Part shown: positions 30,541 through 41,173 of the stretch, piece by piece
Numbering within the stretch: position 1 is the first letter of the stretch
How the letters are laid out: every line of letters begins with the position of its first letter
Origin: Lysinibacillus sphaericus
GTDB taxonomy: Bacteria > Bacillota > Bacilli > Bacillales_A > Planococcaceae
Direction: 5' to 3'
Length of the DNA stretch: 64,000 nt
NCBI RefSeq assembly: GCF_006864135.1
Contig: NZ_SADV01000019.1
Span: 1 to 64,000 of the forward strand
Notes under the pieces: generated by a model
Told to the model about the DNA's origin: nothing
What the model saw: only the letters and a program-made list of their open reading frames with translations
Database searches by the model: none
Program-made: the position numbers and the translations under genes

Positions 30541-32514
30541 ATGGGGACTTTTAGAAAACGACCAATCCGCTATCCGCTTTTTGTTCTTTCCATTTTTGGC
30601 ATTGTGACGTTCGTGCTTCTATGTATTTGGAATATCGGGATAGGTGTCGGTTATGGAGTAGGTTTTGTACTATTAATGGTCTATACGTGGAAGGTAGAAA
30701 AGATTACCTTTGATGAAACAGAAAGGCATATTGAATCCATTTCTTTCCGCATGAAAAAAGTAGGGGAAGAGGCATTGCTTGAAATGCCAATTGGGATTTT
30801 ACTTGTCAATGATCAATATGAAATAGAATGGTCGAATCCATATATGCAAGGCGTTTTAAATATGGAGAATTTAGTAGGTGAAGGAATCGTTAATATATCT
30901 GACGACATTTACGTGCTAATGAAAAGCGAAGAGACAAACGAAGATACGATTACGCTCCGTGATCGTAAATATCGAGTTTATTATAAAAAAGAAGAGAATT
31001 TACTCTATTTCTTTGACATAACGGAGCAGATAGCTATTGAAAAACAATACTATGCAGATCGTACAGTTATCGCCATTTTATTTGTTGATAATTATGACGA
31101 AATTACGCAAGCAATGGATGACCAGCCACGTAGTTTAACGAATACGATGGTGACATCAATTGTTAATGATTGGGCAGCTGAGCAAGGGATATTTGTCAAA
31201 CGAATATCATCCGATCGTTTTTTAGCTGTATTAAACGAATCCATTTTAATGGAGCTTGAGAAGAAAAAATTTGCCATTTTAGATACAATTCGAGAAAAAA
31301 CAGCGCAAAAAAATATGTCATTAACATTAAGTATTGGTGTTGGCGCAGGATCATCTTCATTAGTAGAGCTTGGTGAACTAGCACAATCAAGTTTAGATCT
31401 TGTTTTAGGTCGTGGTGGTGATCAGGTTGCCATCAAGCAACCTACAGGGAAACTGAAATTCTATGGTGGGAAAACGAACCCTGTTGAGAAACGTACACGC
31501 GTTAGAGCACGTGTTATTTCCCATGCACTACGTGATTTAATTCAGGATAGTGACCAAGTATTTGTTATGGGACATAAAAACCCTGATATGGACTCTATTG
31601 GTGCCTCTGTTGGTGTACGTAAAATGGCACAGATGAATGATGTGAAGGGCTATGTGATCGTGAATTTCGAAGAATTAAACGGAAGTGTAACACGTTTAAT
31701 GAATGAAATAGAGAGTAAATCGGATTTCTATGAAAATTTCCTAACGCCAGAGGAAGCTGCAGCAAGAATGACAGAAAAATCTTTACTCGTTATAGTCGAT
31801 ACGCATAAACCAGATTTAGTCATCGAATCACAGCTATTAAAGCTGGCAGAAAAAGTTGTGGTGATTGATCACCATCGTCGCAGTGAGGATTTTATAGAAA
31901 ATCCAACGCTTGTTTATATGGAGCCATATGCATCGTCCACAGCTGAGCTTATAACAGAGTTACTCGAGTACCAACCAAAACGTGCGAAGATTAATATGCT
32001 AGAGGCTACGGCATTGCTGGCGGGAATTATAGTCGATACAAAGAGTTTTACACTGCGCACAGGAGCCCGTACGTTTGAAGCGGCTTCTTATTTACGGACA
32101 AATGGTGCCGATACAGTGCTAGTACAGCGATTATTAAAAGAAGATGTCGATACGTATATTGAGCGTTCTAAAATAGTGCAAACTGTTAAGTTCGTGAAGC
32201 CTGGTATTGCTATTGCTGTAGGTGAGGAAGCGAAAGTGTATGATTCTGTACTAATTGCGCAAACAGCAGATATTTTACTAACAATGAAGGATGTTGGTGC
32301 TTCCTTTGTCATTGCACATCGTTCAGATGGCAAAATCGGCATAAGTGCAAGATCACTTGGCGAAGTAAACGTGCAGCTTGTTATGGAAAAGCTAGGCGGC
32401 GGTGGGCATTTAACGAATGCAGCTTGCCAAGTCGAAGCAAGTTCCATTGCTGGAGTAAAAAAATATTTAGAAGAGGCCATAAATGAGGTACTCGAAGGGA
32501 GTTCTGAATCATGA
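30541..32514 (+). CDS. gdpP: cyclic-di-AMP phosphodiesterase GdpP
   Basis: Degrades c-di-AMP. 657 residues: two N-terminal TM helices (about 10-50), a PAS-like haem-binding domain (about 85-150), a degenerate GGDEF domain (about 170-300), then DHH ([22 protein letters not shown]) and DHHA1 ([12 protein letters not shown]) domains. Metal-binding residues of DHH are intact. Its stop codon overlaps the rplI start (ATGA). c-di-AMP levels link to potassium and cell-wall homeostasis. Confidence 0.96.
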   Translation: MGTFRKRPIRYPLFVLSIFGIVTFVLLCIWNIGIGVGYGVGFVLLMVYTWKVEKITFDETERHIESISFRMKKVGEEALLEMPIGILLVNDQYEIEWSNPYMQGVLNMENLVGEGIVNISDDIYVLMKSEETNEDTITLRDRKYRVYYKKEENLLYFFDITEQIAIEKQYYADRTVIAILFVDNYDEITQAMDDQPRSLTNTMVTSIVNDWAAEQGIFVKRISSDRFLAVLNESILMELEKKKFAILDTIREKTAQKNMSLTLSIGVGAGSSSLVELGELAQSSLDLVLGRGGDQVAIKQPTGKLKFYGGKTNPVEKRTRVRARVISHALRDLIQDSDQVFVMGHKNPDMDSIGASVGVRKMAQMNDVKGYVIVNFEELNGSVTRLMNEIESKSDFYENFLTPEEAAARMTEKSLLVIVDTHKPDLVIESQLLKLAEKVVVIDHHRRSEDFIENPTLVYMEPYASSTAELITELLEYQPKRAKINMLEATALLAGIIVDTKSFTLRTGARTFEAASYLRTNGADTVLVQRLLKEDVDTYIERSKIVQTVKFVKPGIAIAVGEEAKVYDSVLIAQTADILLTMKDVGASFVIAHRSDGKIGISARSLGEVNVQLVMEKLGGGGHLTNAACQVEASSIAGVKKYLEEAINEVLEGSSES

Positions 32515-32957
32515 AAGTAGTATTTTTAAAAGATGTTAAAGGAAAAGGGAAAAAAGGGGAAATAAAAAATGTAGCTGACGGCTATGCACAAAACTTCTTG
32601 ATTAAAAATGGCTATGCTGCTGAAGCAAATGCACAAGCATTAAGTCAATTAGATGGTCAAAAGAAATTAGAAGCTAAAAATGCCGCTGCAGAATTAGCTG
32701 AAGCGAAAGCGTTAAAAGAAAAATTAGAAGCTTTAACAGTAGAATTAAAAGCAAAATCAGGTGAAGGTGGTCGCCTATTTGGTTCAGTATCTACAAAGCA
32801 AATTGCTGATGGGCTTCAAAAAACGCATGGCATAAAAATTGATAAACGTAAAATGACTTTAAGTGATGGAATTCGTGCGCTAGGCTTTACAAATGTACCT
32901 GTAAAACTACATCATGAAGTATCTGCAACATTAAAAGTTCATGTAACGGAAGAGTAA
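32511..32957 (+). CDS. rplI: 50S ribosomal protein L9
   Basis: 148 residues; N-terminal [19 protein letters not shown] and the connecting helix with the globular C-domain are diagnostic. Overlaps gdpP by 4 nt; 13 nt before dnaB. Confidence 0.98.
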   Translation: MKVVFLKDVKGKGKKGEIKNVADGYAQNFLIKNGYAAEANAQALSQLDGQKKLEAKNAAAELAEAKALKEKLEALTVELKAKSGEGGRLFGSVSTKQIADGLQKTHGIKIDKRKMTLSDGIRALGFTNVPVKLHHEVSATLKVHVTEE

Positions 32958-32970
32958 GGGGCGACGAACC

Positions 32971-34332
32971 ATGAACGAACCGATGATGGACCGCGTCCCA
33001 CCGCATAACCGGGAAGCGGAGCAATCGGTTATCGGTGCAATTTTCCTTGATCCTCAATCGTTAATCACGGCATCTGAAATTTTACTAGCAGATGATTTTT
33101 ATCATAATGCACATAAAACAATTTTCGAAACGATGCTACGTTTAAGTGATCAAGGAAAAGCGATAGATGTTGTAACAGTTACGGAAGAATTATCAGCTAA
33201 AAAGGAAATTGAGGATGTTGGCGGGCTATCTTATTTACTAGAGCTCGCCAATGCTGTCCCTACAGCTGCTAACGTCGCACACTATGCGAAAATTGTCGAA
33301 GAAAAGGCATTATTACGTCGTTTAATTCGTGTTGCTACTAAAATAGTAGAAGATGGCTATACTCGTGAGGATGAGGTAGAGGCATTACTAGGTGAAGCAG
33401 AGAAGAAAATGATGGAGGTAGCCAATCGTAAAAATGCGGGGGACTTTAAGCATGTTAAAGACGTATTGGTGGAAACCTTTGATAACATCGAAAAGCTTCA
33501 ATCACAAAAAGGTGATGTTACAGGTATCCCGACAGGCTTCCGTGATTTAGATAATATAACAGCTGGCTTCCAGCGCAACGATTTAATTATTGTAGCGGCA
33601 CGTCCTTCTGTAGGGAAAACAGCCTTTGCGTTGAATGTTGCGCAAAGTGTTGCCGTTCAAGCACGTGAAAATGTCGCGATCTTCTCTCTAGAGATGGGTG
33701 CTGAGCAGCTAGTTATGCGTATGCTTTGTGCGGAGGGAAATATAGATGCACAAGTTTTACGTACAGGTGCTTTAACAACGGAAGATTGGGGTAAACTAAC
33801 TATGGCAATGGGAAGTTTATCGAATTCCGGAATTTTTATTGATGATACACCAGGTGTACGTATTAATGAAATTCGAGCAAAATGTCGACGTTTAGCACAG
33901 GAGCATGGCCTCGGTATGATTTTGATCGATTATTTACAGCTTATTCAAGGTAGTGGTAAGCCAGGTGAGAACCGTCAGCAAGAGGTATCTGAGATTTCAC
34001 GTTCTTTAAAAGGTTTAGCGCGTGAGTTAAAGGTTCCGGTCATTGCATTATCACAGCTATCTCGTGGCGTTGAGCAACGTCAAGATAAGCGGCCTATGAT
34101 GAGTGACTTACGTGAATCGGGAAGTATTGAGCAAGATGCTGATATTGTTGCCTTCTTATATCGTGATGATTATTACGATAAAGAGTCCGAGAGTAAAAAT
34201 ATGATTGAGATTATTATTGCTAAACAGCGTAACGGTCCAACGGGTACAGTTACACTTGCTTTTAAAAAAGAATTCAATAAATTCATTAATGTGGATTGGT
34301 CGCAAATGCCGCCACCACCTCCACGTGAGTAA
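32971..34332 (+). CDS. dnaB: replicative DNA helicase
   Basis: Hexameric 5'-3' helicase (called DnaC in B. subtilis), 453 residues. The N-terminal domain starts RVPPHNREAEQSVIGAIF; the RecA-like domain has ARPSVGKTAFAL, FSLEMGAEQL, ILIDYLQLI and DLRESGSIEQDAD. C-terminus proline-rich. No internal intein is seen. Confidence 0.97.
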   Translation: MNEPMMDRVPPHNREAEQSVIGAIFLDPQSLITASEILLADDFYHNAHKTIFETMLRLSDQGKAIDVVTVTEELSAKKEIEDVGGLSYLLELANAVPTAANVAHYAKIVEEKALLRRLIRVATKIVEDGYTREDEVEALLGEAEKKMMEVANRKNAGDFKHVKDVLVETFDNIEKLQSQKGDVTGIPTGFRDLDNITAGFQRNDLIIVAARPSVGKTAFALNVAQSVAVQARENVAIFSLEMGAEQLVMRMLCAEGNIDAQVLRTGALTTEDWGKLTMAMGSLSNSGIFIDDTPGVRINEIRAKCRRLAQEHGLGMILIDYLQLIQGSGKPGENRQQEVSEISRSLKGLARELKVPVIALSQLSRGVEQRQDKRPMMSDLRESGSIEQDADIVAFLYRDDYYDKESESKNMIEIIIAKQRNGPTGTVTLAFKKEFNKFINVDWSQMPPPPPRE

Positions 34333-34448
34333 ATATTTATCTTCATTCATAAGAAAAATTTCCTTCTTTTAGAGGAACTCAACGTTGGAGATTACACCAA
34401 GACGGAATTAATCTGAATGTTAGATAATATTCATACCATTCTGTTATT

Positions 34449-34493
34449 AAACACGAACGTTGAATCATATTTTTTGATTTTATGTTCGTGTTT
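34449..34493. promoter_or_regulatory. PurR operator (two inverted PurBoxes)
   Basis: AAACACGAAC (34449-34458) and its exact complement GTTCGTGTTT (34484-34493), separated by 25 nt, with AATCA/TGATT also in register. This is the PurBox pair bound by Bacillus-type PurR upstream of pur genes and purA. It lies just upstream of the purA promoter. Confidence 0.88.
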
Positions 34494-34506
34494 TTAAGTA
34501 TTTTTG

Positions 34507-34536
34507 TTGACTAGGCGTTTCTATCATTGATACAAT
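34507..34536 (+). promoter_or_regulatory. purA promoter
   Basis: TTGACT (34507-34512), 18 bp, TACAAT (34531-34536). Confidence 0.75.
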
Positions 34537-34589
34537 AATTAACGGCTTAAAAATTGAGATACAAATGGTATCTAACGGAGGTGCTGACT

Positions 34590-35882
34590 ATGACATCAGT
34601 TGTAGTTGTAGGAACACAGTGGGGAGACGAAGGAAAAGGTAAAATTACAGATTTCCTTTCACAAAAAGCTGATGCAATCGCTCGTTTTGCAGGCGGTGAT
34701 AATGCAGGACATACAATTAAATTTGATGGTGAAACTTATAAGTTACATTTAATTCCATCAGGTATTTTCTATAAAGAGAAAACTTCAGTAATCGGAAATG
34801 GTTTGGTTGTTAATCCAAAGTCATTAGTTACTGAGCTTAGAGGCTTACAAGAGCGTGGCATTGATACAGAAAATTTACGAATTTCTAATCGTGCGCATGT
34901 TATTTTGCCATATCATATTAAGCAAGATATCGCCGATGAGGAAAGCCGTGGCGATAAAAAAATTGGTACGACTTGTAAAGGGATTGGACCATGCTATCAA
35001 GATAAAGTAGCACGTATCGGTATCCGTATGGCTGATTTACTAGACAAGGATGTATTTGAAGAAAAACTACGTCAAAATTTAGCAATTAAGAATAAGTTAT
35101 TTGAGAAATTTTACGAAGTTGAAGGCGTAACATTCGAAGAAATTTTCGAAGAATACTACGGCTATGGACAAGAAATCGCAAAATATGTAACTGATACGTC
35201 TAAAATCTTAAATGATGTACTAGATGAAGGCGGCAAAGTGTTATTTGAAGGAGCACAAGGTATTTTACTTGATGTCGATCAAGGTACGTATCCATTTGTA
35301 ACATCTTCAAATCCTGTTGCTGGTGGAGTAGCGATTGGTGCTGGTGTTGGTCCTTCACGAGTTACAAGTGTTATTGGTGTATCTAAAGCCTATACGTCTC
35401 GTGTTGGCGATGGACCGTTCCCAACTGAATTATTTGATGAAGTAGGTCAACAAATTCGTGAAGTTGGTCGTGAATACGGTACAACAACTGGCCGCCCACG
35501 TCGTGTAGGTTGGTTTGATACGGTAGTTGTGCGCCACTCACGCCGAGTAAGTGGTATTACGCATCTTGCGCTTAACTCTATCGATGTTTTATCTGGTTTA
35601 GAAACAGTTAAAATTTGTACAGCGTATAAATATAAAGATGAAACGATTACTGAGTATCCAGCAAATCTTCATATTATTGAACAATGTGAACCAATTTATG
35701 AAGAGCTTCCAGGCTGGTCAGAAGATGTTACAGGCTGCAAAACATTAGAAGAGCTACCTGAGAATGCACGTCGTTATGTAGAACGCGTGAGTGAATTAAC
35801 TGGTATTGAAATTGCTACTTTCTCTGTTGGTCCTGCACGTGAACAAACAAACGTTTTAGTGGATGTTTGGGAAGCAAAATAA
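34590..35882 (+). CDS. purA: adenylosuccinate synthetase
   Basis: First committed step from IMP to AMP. 430 residues, the usual length. [14 protein letters not shown] (P-loop), DNAGHTI and [15 protein letters not shown] are present. ATG 34590 follows CGGAGGTG; the longer frame to 34554 has no ribosome-binding site. Regulated by the PurR operator upstream. Confidence 0.98.
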   Translation: MTSVVVVGTQWGDEGKGKITDFLSQKADAIARFAGGDNAGHTIKFDGETYKLHLIPSGIFYKEKTSVIGNGLVVNPKSLVTELRGLQERGIDTENLRISNRAHVILPYHIKQDIADEESRGDKKIGTTCKGIGPCYQDKVARIGIRMADLLDKDVFEEKLRQNLAIKNKLFEKFYEVEGVTFEEIFEEYYGYGQEIAKYVTDTSKILNDVLDEGGKVLFEGAQGILLDVDQGTYPFVTSSNPVAGGVAIGAGVGPSRVTSVIGVSKAYTSRVGDGPFPTELFDEVGQQIREVGREYGTTTGRPRRVGWFDTVVVRHSRRVSGITHLALNSIDVLSGLETVKICTAYKYKDETITEYPANLHIIEQCEPIYEELPGWSEDVTGCKTLEELPENARRYVERVSELTGIEIATFSVGPAREQTNVLVDVWEAK

Positions 35883-35891
35883 ATATAAATC

Positions 35892-35928
35892 AAAAAAGGG
35901 CGTACCATATGCGGTACGTCCTTTTTTA
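35892..35928 (+). terminator. purA terminator
   Basis: AAAAAAGGGCGTACC pairs with GGTACGTCCTTTTTT around loop ATATGC. Almost the same hairpin recurs at 36448. Confidence 0.92.
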
Positions 35929-36024
35929 TACCTCTTTCCTTACTTTGAATTTTGGGGCGAGACGCAATTATTGTCCTATATTTTATGTATTCAAAATTAG
36001 TAAGACTCTTCGGCAAAACGAGGG

Positions 36025-36214
36025 GTTGATTTCCGTTCCGACTGAGCGCTTTCCTGGGGGCGTCCGATGAGCCGCTTCACTCGCGCTGCTCGCTCCAGGG
36101 TCTCGGGCCAACACGATGTTGGTCACGAAGGCGTTATCACAGGATGTGATGCTTTTAGCCTTCGTTCCTCTATTGCTGATCCCCAAGGAGTCGCTCAGTC
36201 TCCACTCCAATCAG
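36025..36214 (-). repeat. family A repeat, copy 3 (reversed, with inserted hairpin module)
   Basis: Borders GTTGATTTCCGTTCCG ... CCACTCCAATCA are the complement of the other copies. Inside is a module homologous to family B: outer stem CGAAGGC (36126-36132)/GCCTTCG (36158-36164), inner ATCAC (36136-36140)/GTGAT (36146-36150), loop AGGAT (ATCCT on the other strand). The stems differ from family B copy 1 but still pair. The open frames through it are not genes. Confidence 0.82.
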
Positions 36215-36447
36215 CCACTTCACTTAGCGTATATTTTCTGGCATATTACTCTAAATTTATAGTGATAATATGTGAAAATATAGTGGTAGTAATAGATGTC
36301 TTTTGTGTGAAAGCGAAGCAGCAATAGATTCTTTTTACAAAGTGTAGCTACACAAAATGTAAAATAGCGTCACTGTAATAAGCCTATTCAATTTGATTAT
36401 GGTAAGTAGCCATAATATTCACTTTCATAGATGTATTTCAACAACAT

Positions 36448-36482
36448 TAAAAGGACGTGCCATATGCGGTACGTCCTTTTTT
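36448..36482. terminator. terminator of the YitT-family gene, copy of the purA terminator
   Basis: AAAGGACGT...ACGTCCTTT with the same ATATGC loop as 35892-35928. It abuts the stop codon of the YitT-family gene, which comes from the right. Confidence 0.8.
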
Positions 36483-36484
36483 CA

Positions 36485-37387
36485 CTAGTGAATATCTCTC
36501 TTCTTGAAGCGGCCACCTCTAACCTCTGCAATATTACCAATTGCTAGGAATGCATGATCATCAATTTCTGCGACGATTGATTTAAGCTTGGATTCCTCTA
36601 ATCGGGTAATGACGGTAAAAATAACTTTTTTATCGTTACCTGTATAAGCCCCCTCACCATGAAGGAAGGTTACACCTCGACCTAGTCGGTCCATAATCGT
36701 TTGCCCAATTTCATCAATTTCATCACTAATGATATAAACGGATTTTGATTCCTCCATCCCTTGAATGACGATATCAATCATTTTATAAGCAATATAGTAT
36801 GCCAGGATAGAGTACATGGCTTGTTCCCATGTGAACACAAACCCCGCTACTGCAAAGATGAGTAAATTGCAGAACATAATAATTTCACCAACGGAAAACG
36901 GTGTTTTACTATTAAATAAAATAGCTAAAATTTCAGTCCCATCTAATGAGCCACCATAACGAATGACAATGCCGACACCAATACCTAAAATCATGCCACC
37001 AAAAACTGTGGCCAATAGCGTATCTTGAGTGAACGGGTTTAGATTATGTAAGAAAAGAGTTGTTAATGAGAGTACTGTAATTCCGAGCCCTGTGGAAAGT
37101 GCAAAGGTTTTACCGATTTGTTTATAGCCTAAAAAGATGAAAGGTAAGTTTAAAATGAAGATGAAAATACCAAGAGGTAAATTTAATAAATGAGAAGTAA
37201 TAATGGAAACACCTACGATTCCACCATCCATAATGTGGTTTGGTACTAAAAATAGCTCTAGCCCCAGTGCCATAATGACTGCACCTAATGCCACCATAAT
37301 GGTCCTAATGATAAGTTTTCGAACGGGATTTTTACATTGAGGCTTTCTTACTTTAGGGGTTATTTCAGATGTTTGTAAAACATTCAA
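36485..37387 (-). CDS. YitT family membrane protein (DUF161/DUF2179)
   Basis: 300 residues: a short charged N-terminus, five TM helices (about 35-210), and a C-terminal cytoplasmic DUF2179 domain with GRGVTFLHGEGAYTG. The family is widespread in Firmicutes with unclear transport function. I chose TTG at 37387, since GGAG lies 8 nt upstream; a TTG six codons earlier (37405) would include that site in the coding region. Runs against the main direction. Confidence 0.85.
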   Translation of the reverse strand: MNVLQTSEITPKVRKPQCKNPVRKLIIRTIMVALGAVIMALGLELFLVPNHIMDGGIVGVSIITSHLLNLPLGIFIFILNLPFIFLGYKQIGKTFALSTGLGITVLSLTTLFLHNLNPFTQDTLLATVFGGMILGIGVGIVIRYGGSLDGTEILAILFNSKTPFSVGEIIMFCNLLIFAVAGFVFTWEQAMYSILAYYIAYKMIDIVIQGMEESKSVYIISDEIDEIGQTIMDRLGRGVTFLHGEGAYTGNDKKVIFTVITRLEESKLKSIVAEIDDHAFLAIGNIAEVRGGRFKKRDIH

Positions 37388-37769
37388 ATTAATCGCTCCA
37401 TTCAACTAATGTATCTAATCTTTATTTTATCAGAATATTTAAAAAGCAAAAAGTGATAAGTTTAAAATTATAGTAAAAATAAATGGAATACTAGCGGCTT
37501 TATTCAAAGAACTCAGCTAATCGCTTGGAGTAGAGGTTGAGCGGCTTGGGGTCTAGATATCTCATGAAAAGTACAAGACAGGAACAAAATCTAATTCTGA
37601 AACTATACTTTTTAATAGCTATAAGAAAGGAATGATGTAACAATTAGTAGAGAATTAATACATTTACATTACAAAAAGGTGAAAACAGTTAAACTGTATT
37701 TTCTTTATGGTACAGTATATTGGTGCAAAAAATATTTGTGGGTAATTAATACTACTATAGAAAAGGTGG

Positions 37770-37947
37770 AAGGTGCTTTACGGTCACCTAACATCAATTA
37801 AAGCGCAAAGTTAGGACAAGTAAGTAGTAGGGGAAATCTGTTAGGGGAATTATAGGCACTACTAGAAATCCATCAGGTACACATCTACACTTTGAAGTTA
37901 AGAAAAAGGGTTCGTTAGAAAACCTATTATCATATGCAGGGCGTTAA
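37770..37947 (+). pseudogene. remnant of an M23 metallopeptidase gene
   Basis: One frame reads VLYGHLTSIKAQS then a stop; after frameshifts it reads SRGNLLGEL and then GTTRNPSGTHLHFEVKKKGS, ending SYAGR-stop at 37947. YGHL and GTHLHFEV are the zinc-site motifs of LytM/M23 peptidases. No intact start or continuous frame exists. It lies upstream of walR, where some relatives, from memory, carry an intact M23 gene. Confidence 0.85.
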
Positions 37948-37961
37948 TCAATTCGAATAGA

Positions 37962-37990
37962 AGGCAGTCCAAAATAGGGCTGTCTTTTTA
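37962..37990 (+). terminator. terminator of the decayed M23 gene
   Basis: GGCAGTCC/GGGCTGTC with G-U pairs, followed by TTTTT. Confidence 0.65.
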
Positions 37991-38015
37991 TATACTTCGT
38001 ATGTAAATCTATGTT

Positions 38016-38029
38016 ATTTCCCGAGAAAT
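38016..38029. promoter_or_regulatory. Noc-binding-site-like sequence
   Basis: ATTTCCCGAGAAAT matches the B. subtilis Noc box ATTTCCCGGGAAAT at 13 of 14 positions. Noc is encoded at 18.8 kb. A weaker two-mismatch site is at 59876-59889. Confidence 0.5.
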
Positions 38030-38074
38030 ATTTGTCGAAATATATTTTAACTTTTATTAGCAACTTTTTTCTGT

Positions 38075-38457
38075 AGTGAAAGCAAAGCGACAGGTACAGA
38101 AGTCATCCGCCTCTATAGGTGATGAGATGAATGCGATTTTAAGTCAATTTTCAGAGAGTATCCAAATATCTAAGAACGCTGTGTCCTGTGGCAACGGCTG
38201 AGTGACTAACTTTGTACTGTTGCCGCTGTCGCATAGACAAAACACTGTGCTGACGCTGCGTTAGCACTACGCTTTCGCGCAAAAAACATCTGTTGGCCTA
38301 AAGCCTCCGGCGGATGTCACGGGTTCGGAAAGGAGCTTTTTTATAGGAAGTTAGCCTAAAACCATCGCATCCATGCGATAACGGCTAACTGACCTGCATC
38401 ACGCAGGCCTAAGCACAAAGGCCAATTCCGGAAGCAATTTGTTGAGGCATAATTGAT
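38075..38457 (+). repeat. family B structured repeat, copy 2
   Basis: Nearly full-length second copy. It keeps GCTGT (38178-38182)/GTGGC with loop GTCCT (pairing with G-U wobbles), CCTCCGGCGGATGTCACGG, GTTAGCC/GGCTAAC and TCGCAT/ATGCGA. It adds an extra CCTGC/GCAGG hairpin at about 38391-38408, and ends GAGGCATAATTGATT. It occupies most of the gap before walR. Confidence 0.8.
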
Positions 38458-38587
38458 TATAACAATATCGTAAAATGTCTTAGGATTTAGAATAATGCAT
38501 AGAAGTTAAAAGCATGGTAGAGTTAGAGTAGTGACTTTAAAAATACAATCGTTTAAAAATAGATAAAAAGCGAAAGGGAGAAAAAAT

Positions 38588-39301
38588 ATGGACAAGACCA
38601 TTTTAGTTGTTGACGATGAAAAACCAATCGCAGATATTTTACAGTTTAATTTAATAAAAGAAGGCTACAAAGTTATTTGTGCTTATGATGGAGATGAGGC
38701 ACTAGAGAAGGTTGAGGAAGAACAACCAGATTTAATGCTTTTAGATATAATGTTACCTAAGCGTGATGGGATGGAAGTATGTCGAGAAGTACGAAAAAAA
38801 TATGATTTCCCTATCATTATGCTAACTGCAAAAGGGTCTGAAATTGATAAAGTATTAGGACTAGAAATGGGCGCGGATGATTATGTGACAAAGCCATTTA
38901 GTACACGTGAGCTCATTGCACGTGTAAAGGCAAATATGCGTCGCTTACAGGTAGTAGCCCCTACTGCCGAAGAGGTTGAAGAAGAGTCCAATGAAATTGT
39001 AGTAGGCTCGCTTGTTATTCAGCCAGATGCTTACTTAGTATTGAAACGTGATGAAGCAATTGAACTAACACACAGAGAGTTTGAACTATTACATTACTTA
39101 GGGAAGCATATCGGACAAGTAATGACGCGTGAGCATTTACTACAAACTGTGTGGGGCTATGACTATTTCGGTGATGTACGAACAGTAGATGTAACAATTC
39201 GTCGTTTACGAGAAAAAATAGAGGACAATCCTAGTCATCCGGCTTGGATTGTAACACGCCGTGGTGTAGGTTATTATTTACGAAATCCTGAACAGGAGTA
39301 A
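38588..39301 (+). CDS. walR: essential response regulator WalR
   Basis: OmpR-family regulator, 237 residues; receiver domain with phospho-acceptor Asp53 ([11 protein letters not shown]) and a C-terminal winged helix. It controls autolysin and cell-wall genes. ATG behind AAAGGGAG. First gene of walRKHIJ; 6 nt before walK. Confidence 0.97.
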   Translation: MDKTILVVDDEKPIADILQFNLIKEGYKVICAYDGDEALEKVEEEQPDLMLLDIMLPKRDGMEVCREVRKKYDFPIIMLTAKGSEIDKVLGLEMGADDYVTKPFSTRELIARVKANMRRLQVVAPTAEEVEEESNEIVVGSLVIQPDAYLVLKRDEAIELTHREFELLHYLGKHIGQVMTREHLLQTVWGYDYFGDVRTVDVTIRRLREKIEDNPSHPAWIVTRRGVGYYLRNPEQE

Positions 39302-39307
39302 AAAGGA

Positions 39308-41173
39308 ATGCAGAAAGTTAGCTTCTTTAAATCAATTCATGTCAAGCTAGTACTAATTTACATTTTGCTAATCCTACTTGCTTTGCAAATAATAGGAATT
39401 TATTTTGCGCGTGAATTAGAGCAAAATTTAAAAGATAACTTCCGACAATCCATTTTTCAACGTGTCGATTTAATGCAATATAGCATTCGTGAAGAAATGT
39501 TAAAAGAGCGCGATGAAAGTATGCCAACTCTTGAAGAGAGCTTGAAAACGATTGTTATGGAATTTTCCACAGGGTTGAAGGACCTTTCTAAAGGAGATAT
39601 TTTAGAAATCCGTGTCATCGATAATAGGCAGCGTATTCGCGCCACATCTGAGATAGACAATCAAAGTTTGATTGGACAGCGCTCGAATAATGACCTCGTA
39701 CGCCGTGCTATCTCTGCAGAAACATTATTTGAAAACATTAAACTTGATAATAAAACAAGAAATCGAGTGTGGGTGTTAGCTTCGCCAATTCGAGATGGTG
39801 CAGGACCTGATGATGAAATCATAGGGGTACTCTATATTGAGGCAAATATTGAATCTGTTTTTGAACAAGTGAATGACATTAACCGTATTTTCCTTGGTGG
39901 TACAGCGGTGTCCTTAGTAATTACTATCTTTTTAGGTATCTTAGTGGCACGAACAATTACACAGCCAATTTCAGATATGCGTAAGCAGGCACAGGCGATG
40001 GCAAAGGGTAACTATTCTCGAAAAGTGCGGGTTTATGGTACAGATGAGATAGGGCAGCTTGCTATAACCTTTAATCATTTAACAAATCGCTTGCAGGAGG
40101 CGCAATCTACTACTGAGGCGGAACGACGAAAGCTCGATTCGGTCCTTAGTAATATGACGGATGGCGTTATTGCAACAGATCGAAAAGGGCGTATCATTCT
40201 TATTAATGACCCCGCACTAGAGCTGCTGCATATTTCAAGAGATATTACATTAGGCCGACCGATTGCATCTGTTTTAGGAATTGACCAAGAGTATAGTTTT
40301 GAGGATTTAATTCACATGAATGATGCGGTGAATTTAAATTTTAGTACAGCAGACGCACCGTATATTTTACGTGCGAATTTCTCTGTTATTCAAAAAGAAA
40401 CGGGCTTTATTAATGGTCTAATTACCGTACTGCACGATATTACGGAACAGGAAAAAATAGAGATGGATCGCAGGGAATTTGTATCAAATGTGTCACATGA
40501 ATTAAGGACACCGTTAACGACGATGCGCAGTTATTTAGAGGCGTTAGCAGATGGTGCATGGAAAGATGAAAATATTGCTCCAACATTTTTGAATGTCACA
40601 CAAACAGAGACAGAGCGTATGATCCGCTTAGTGAATGACTTATTGCAGTTATCAAGAATGGATAGTTCAGATTATGAACTGAATCAAGACATTGTTCTAT
40701 TTAATTCATTCTTTAACCGTATTATCGATCGTTTTGAAATGTCTAAGTCAGATAAAGTGATGTTTGAACGTTTATTCCCAGAGGCATCTTATTATGTAGA
40801 AATCGATACGGATAAGGTGACACAAGTTATCGATAATATTATTTCTAATGCTATTAAGTATTCACCCGATGGCGGTAATATTCGCTTTGGCTTTACAGCG
40901 CAAGGAGATATGCTAAAGGTTATGATTTCCGATGATGGTATGGGAATTCCTAAGGAAAATGTAGGACGTATTTTTGAGCGTTTCTATCGAGTAGATCGAG
41001 CTCGAGCTCGTTCTATGGGAGGCACAGGTCTAGGTCTAGCTATTGCCAGGGAAATGATTGAAGCTCATGGCGGTAAAATATGGGCTGAAAGTGAAGAAGG
41101 GCATGGAACAACGGTTTTCTTCACATTACCACTTAATTTAGATGATTTTGACGAGGCAGGTGAGTGGGAATGA
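39308..41173 (+). CDS. walK: sensor histidine kinase WalK
   Basis: 621 residues: TM1 (about 10-30), extracellular Cache-like domain (about 35-185), TM2, HAMP, PAS (about 265-370), HisKA with His397 in VSHELRTPL, and HATPase with GTGLGLAI. Septal kinase that phosphorylates WalR. The stop codon overlaps the walH start (ATGA). Confidence 0.97.
   Translation: MQKVSFFKSIHVKLVLIYILLILLALQIIGIYFARELEQNLKDNFRQSIFQRVDLMQYSIREEMLKERDESMPTLEESLKTIVMEFSTGLKDLSKGDILEIRVIDNRQRIRATSEIDNQSLIGQRSNNDLVRRAISAETLFENIKLDNKTRNRVWVLASPIRDGAGPDDEIIGVLYIEANIESVFEQVNDINRIFLGGTAVSLVITIFLGILVARTITQPISDMRKQAQAMAKGNYSRKVRVYGTDEIGQLAITFNHLTNRLQEAQSTTEAERRKLDSVLSNMTDGVIATDRKGRIILINDPALELLHISRDITLGRPIASVLGIDQEYSFEDLIHMNDAVNLNFSTADAPYILRANFSVIQKETGFINGLITVLHDITEQEKIEMDRREFVSNVSHELRTPLTTMRSYLEALADGAWKDENIAPTFLNVTQTETERMIRLVNDLLQLSRMDSSDYELNQDIVLFNSFFNRIIDRFEMSKSDKVMFERLFPEASYYVEIDTDKVTQVIDNIISNAIKYSPDGGNIRFGFTAQGDMLKVMISDDGMGIPKENVGRIFERFYRVDRARARSMGGTGLGLAIAREMIEAHGGKIWAESEEGHGTTVFFTLPLNLDDFDEAGEWE

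Noticed and set aside
32088-32480. 130-codon minus-strand frame
   Set aside because: Shadow of the DHHA1 part of gdpP.
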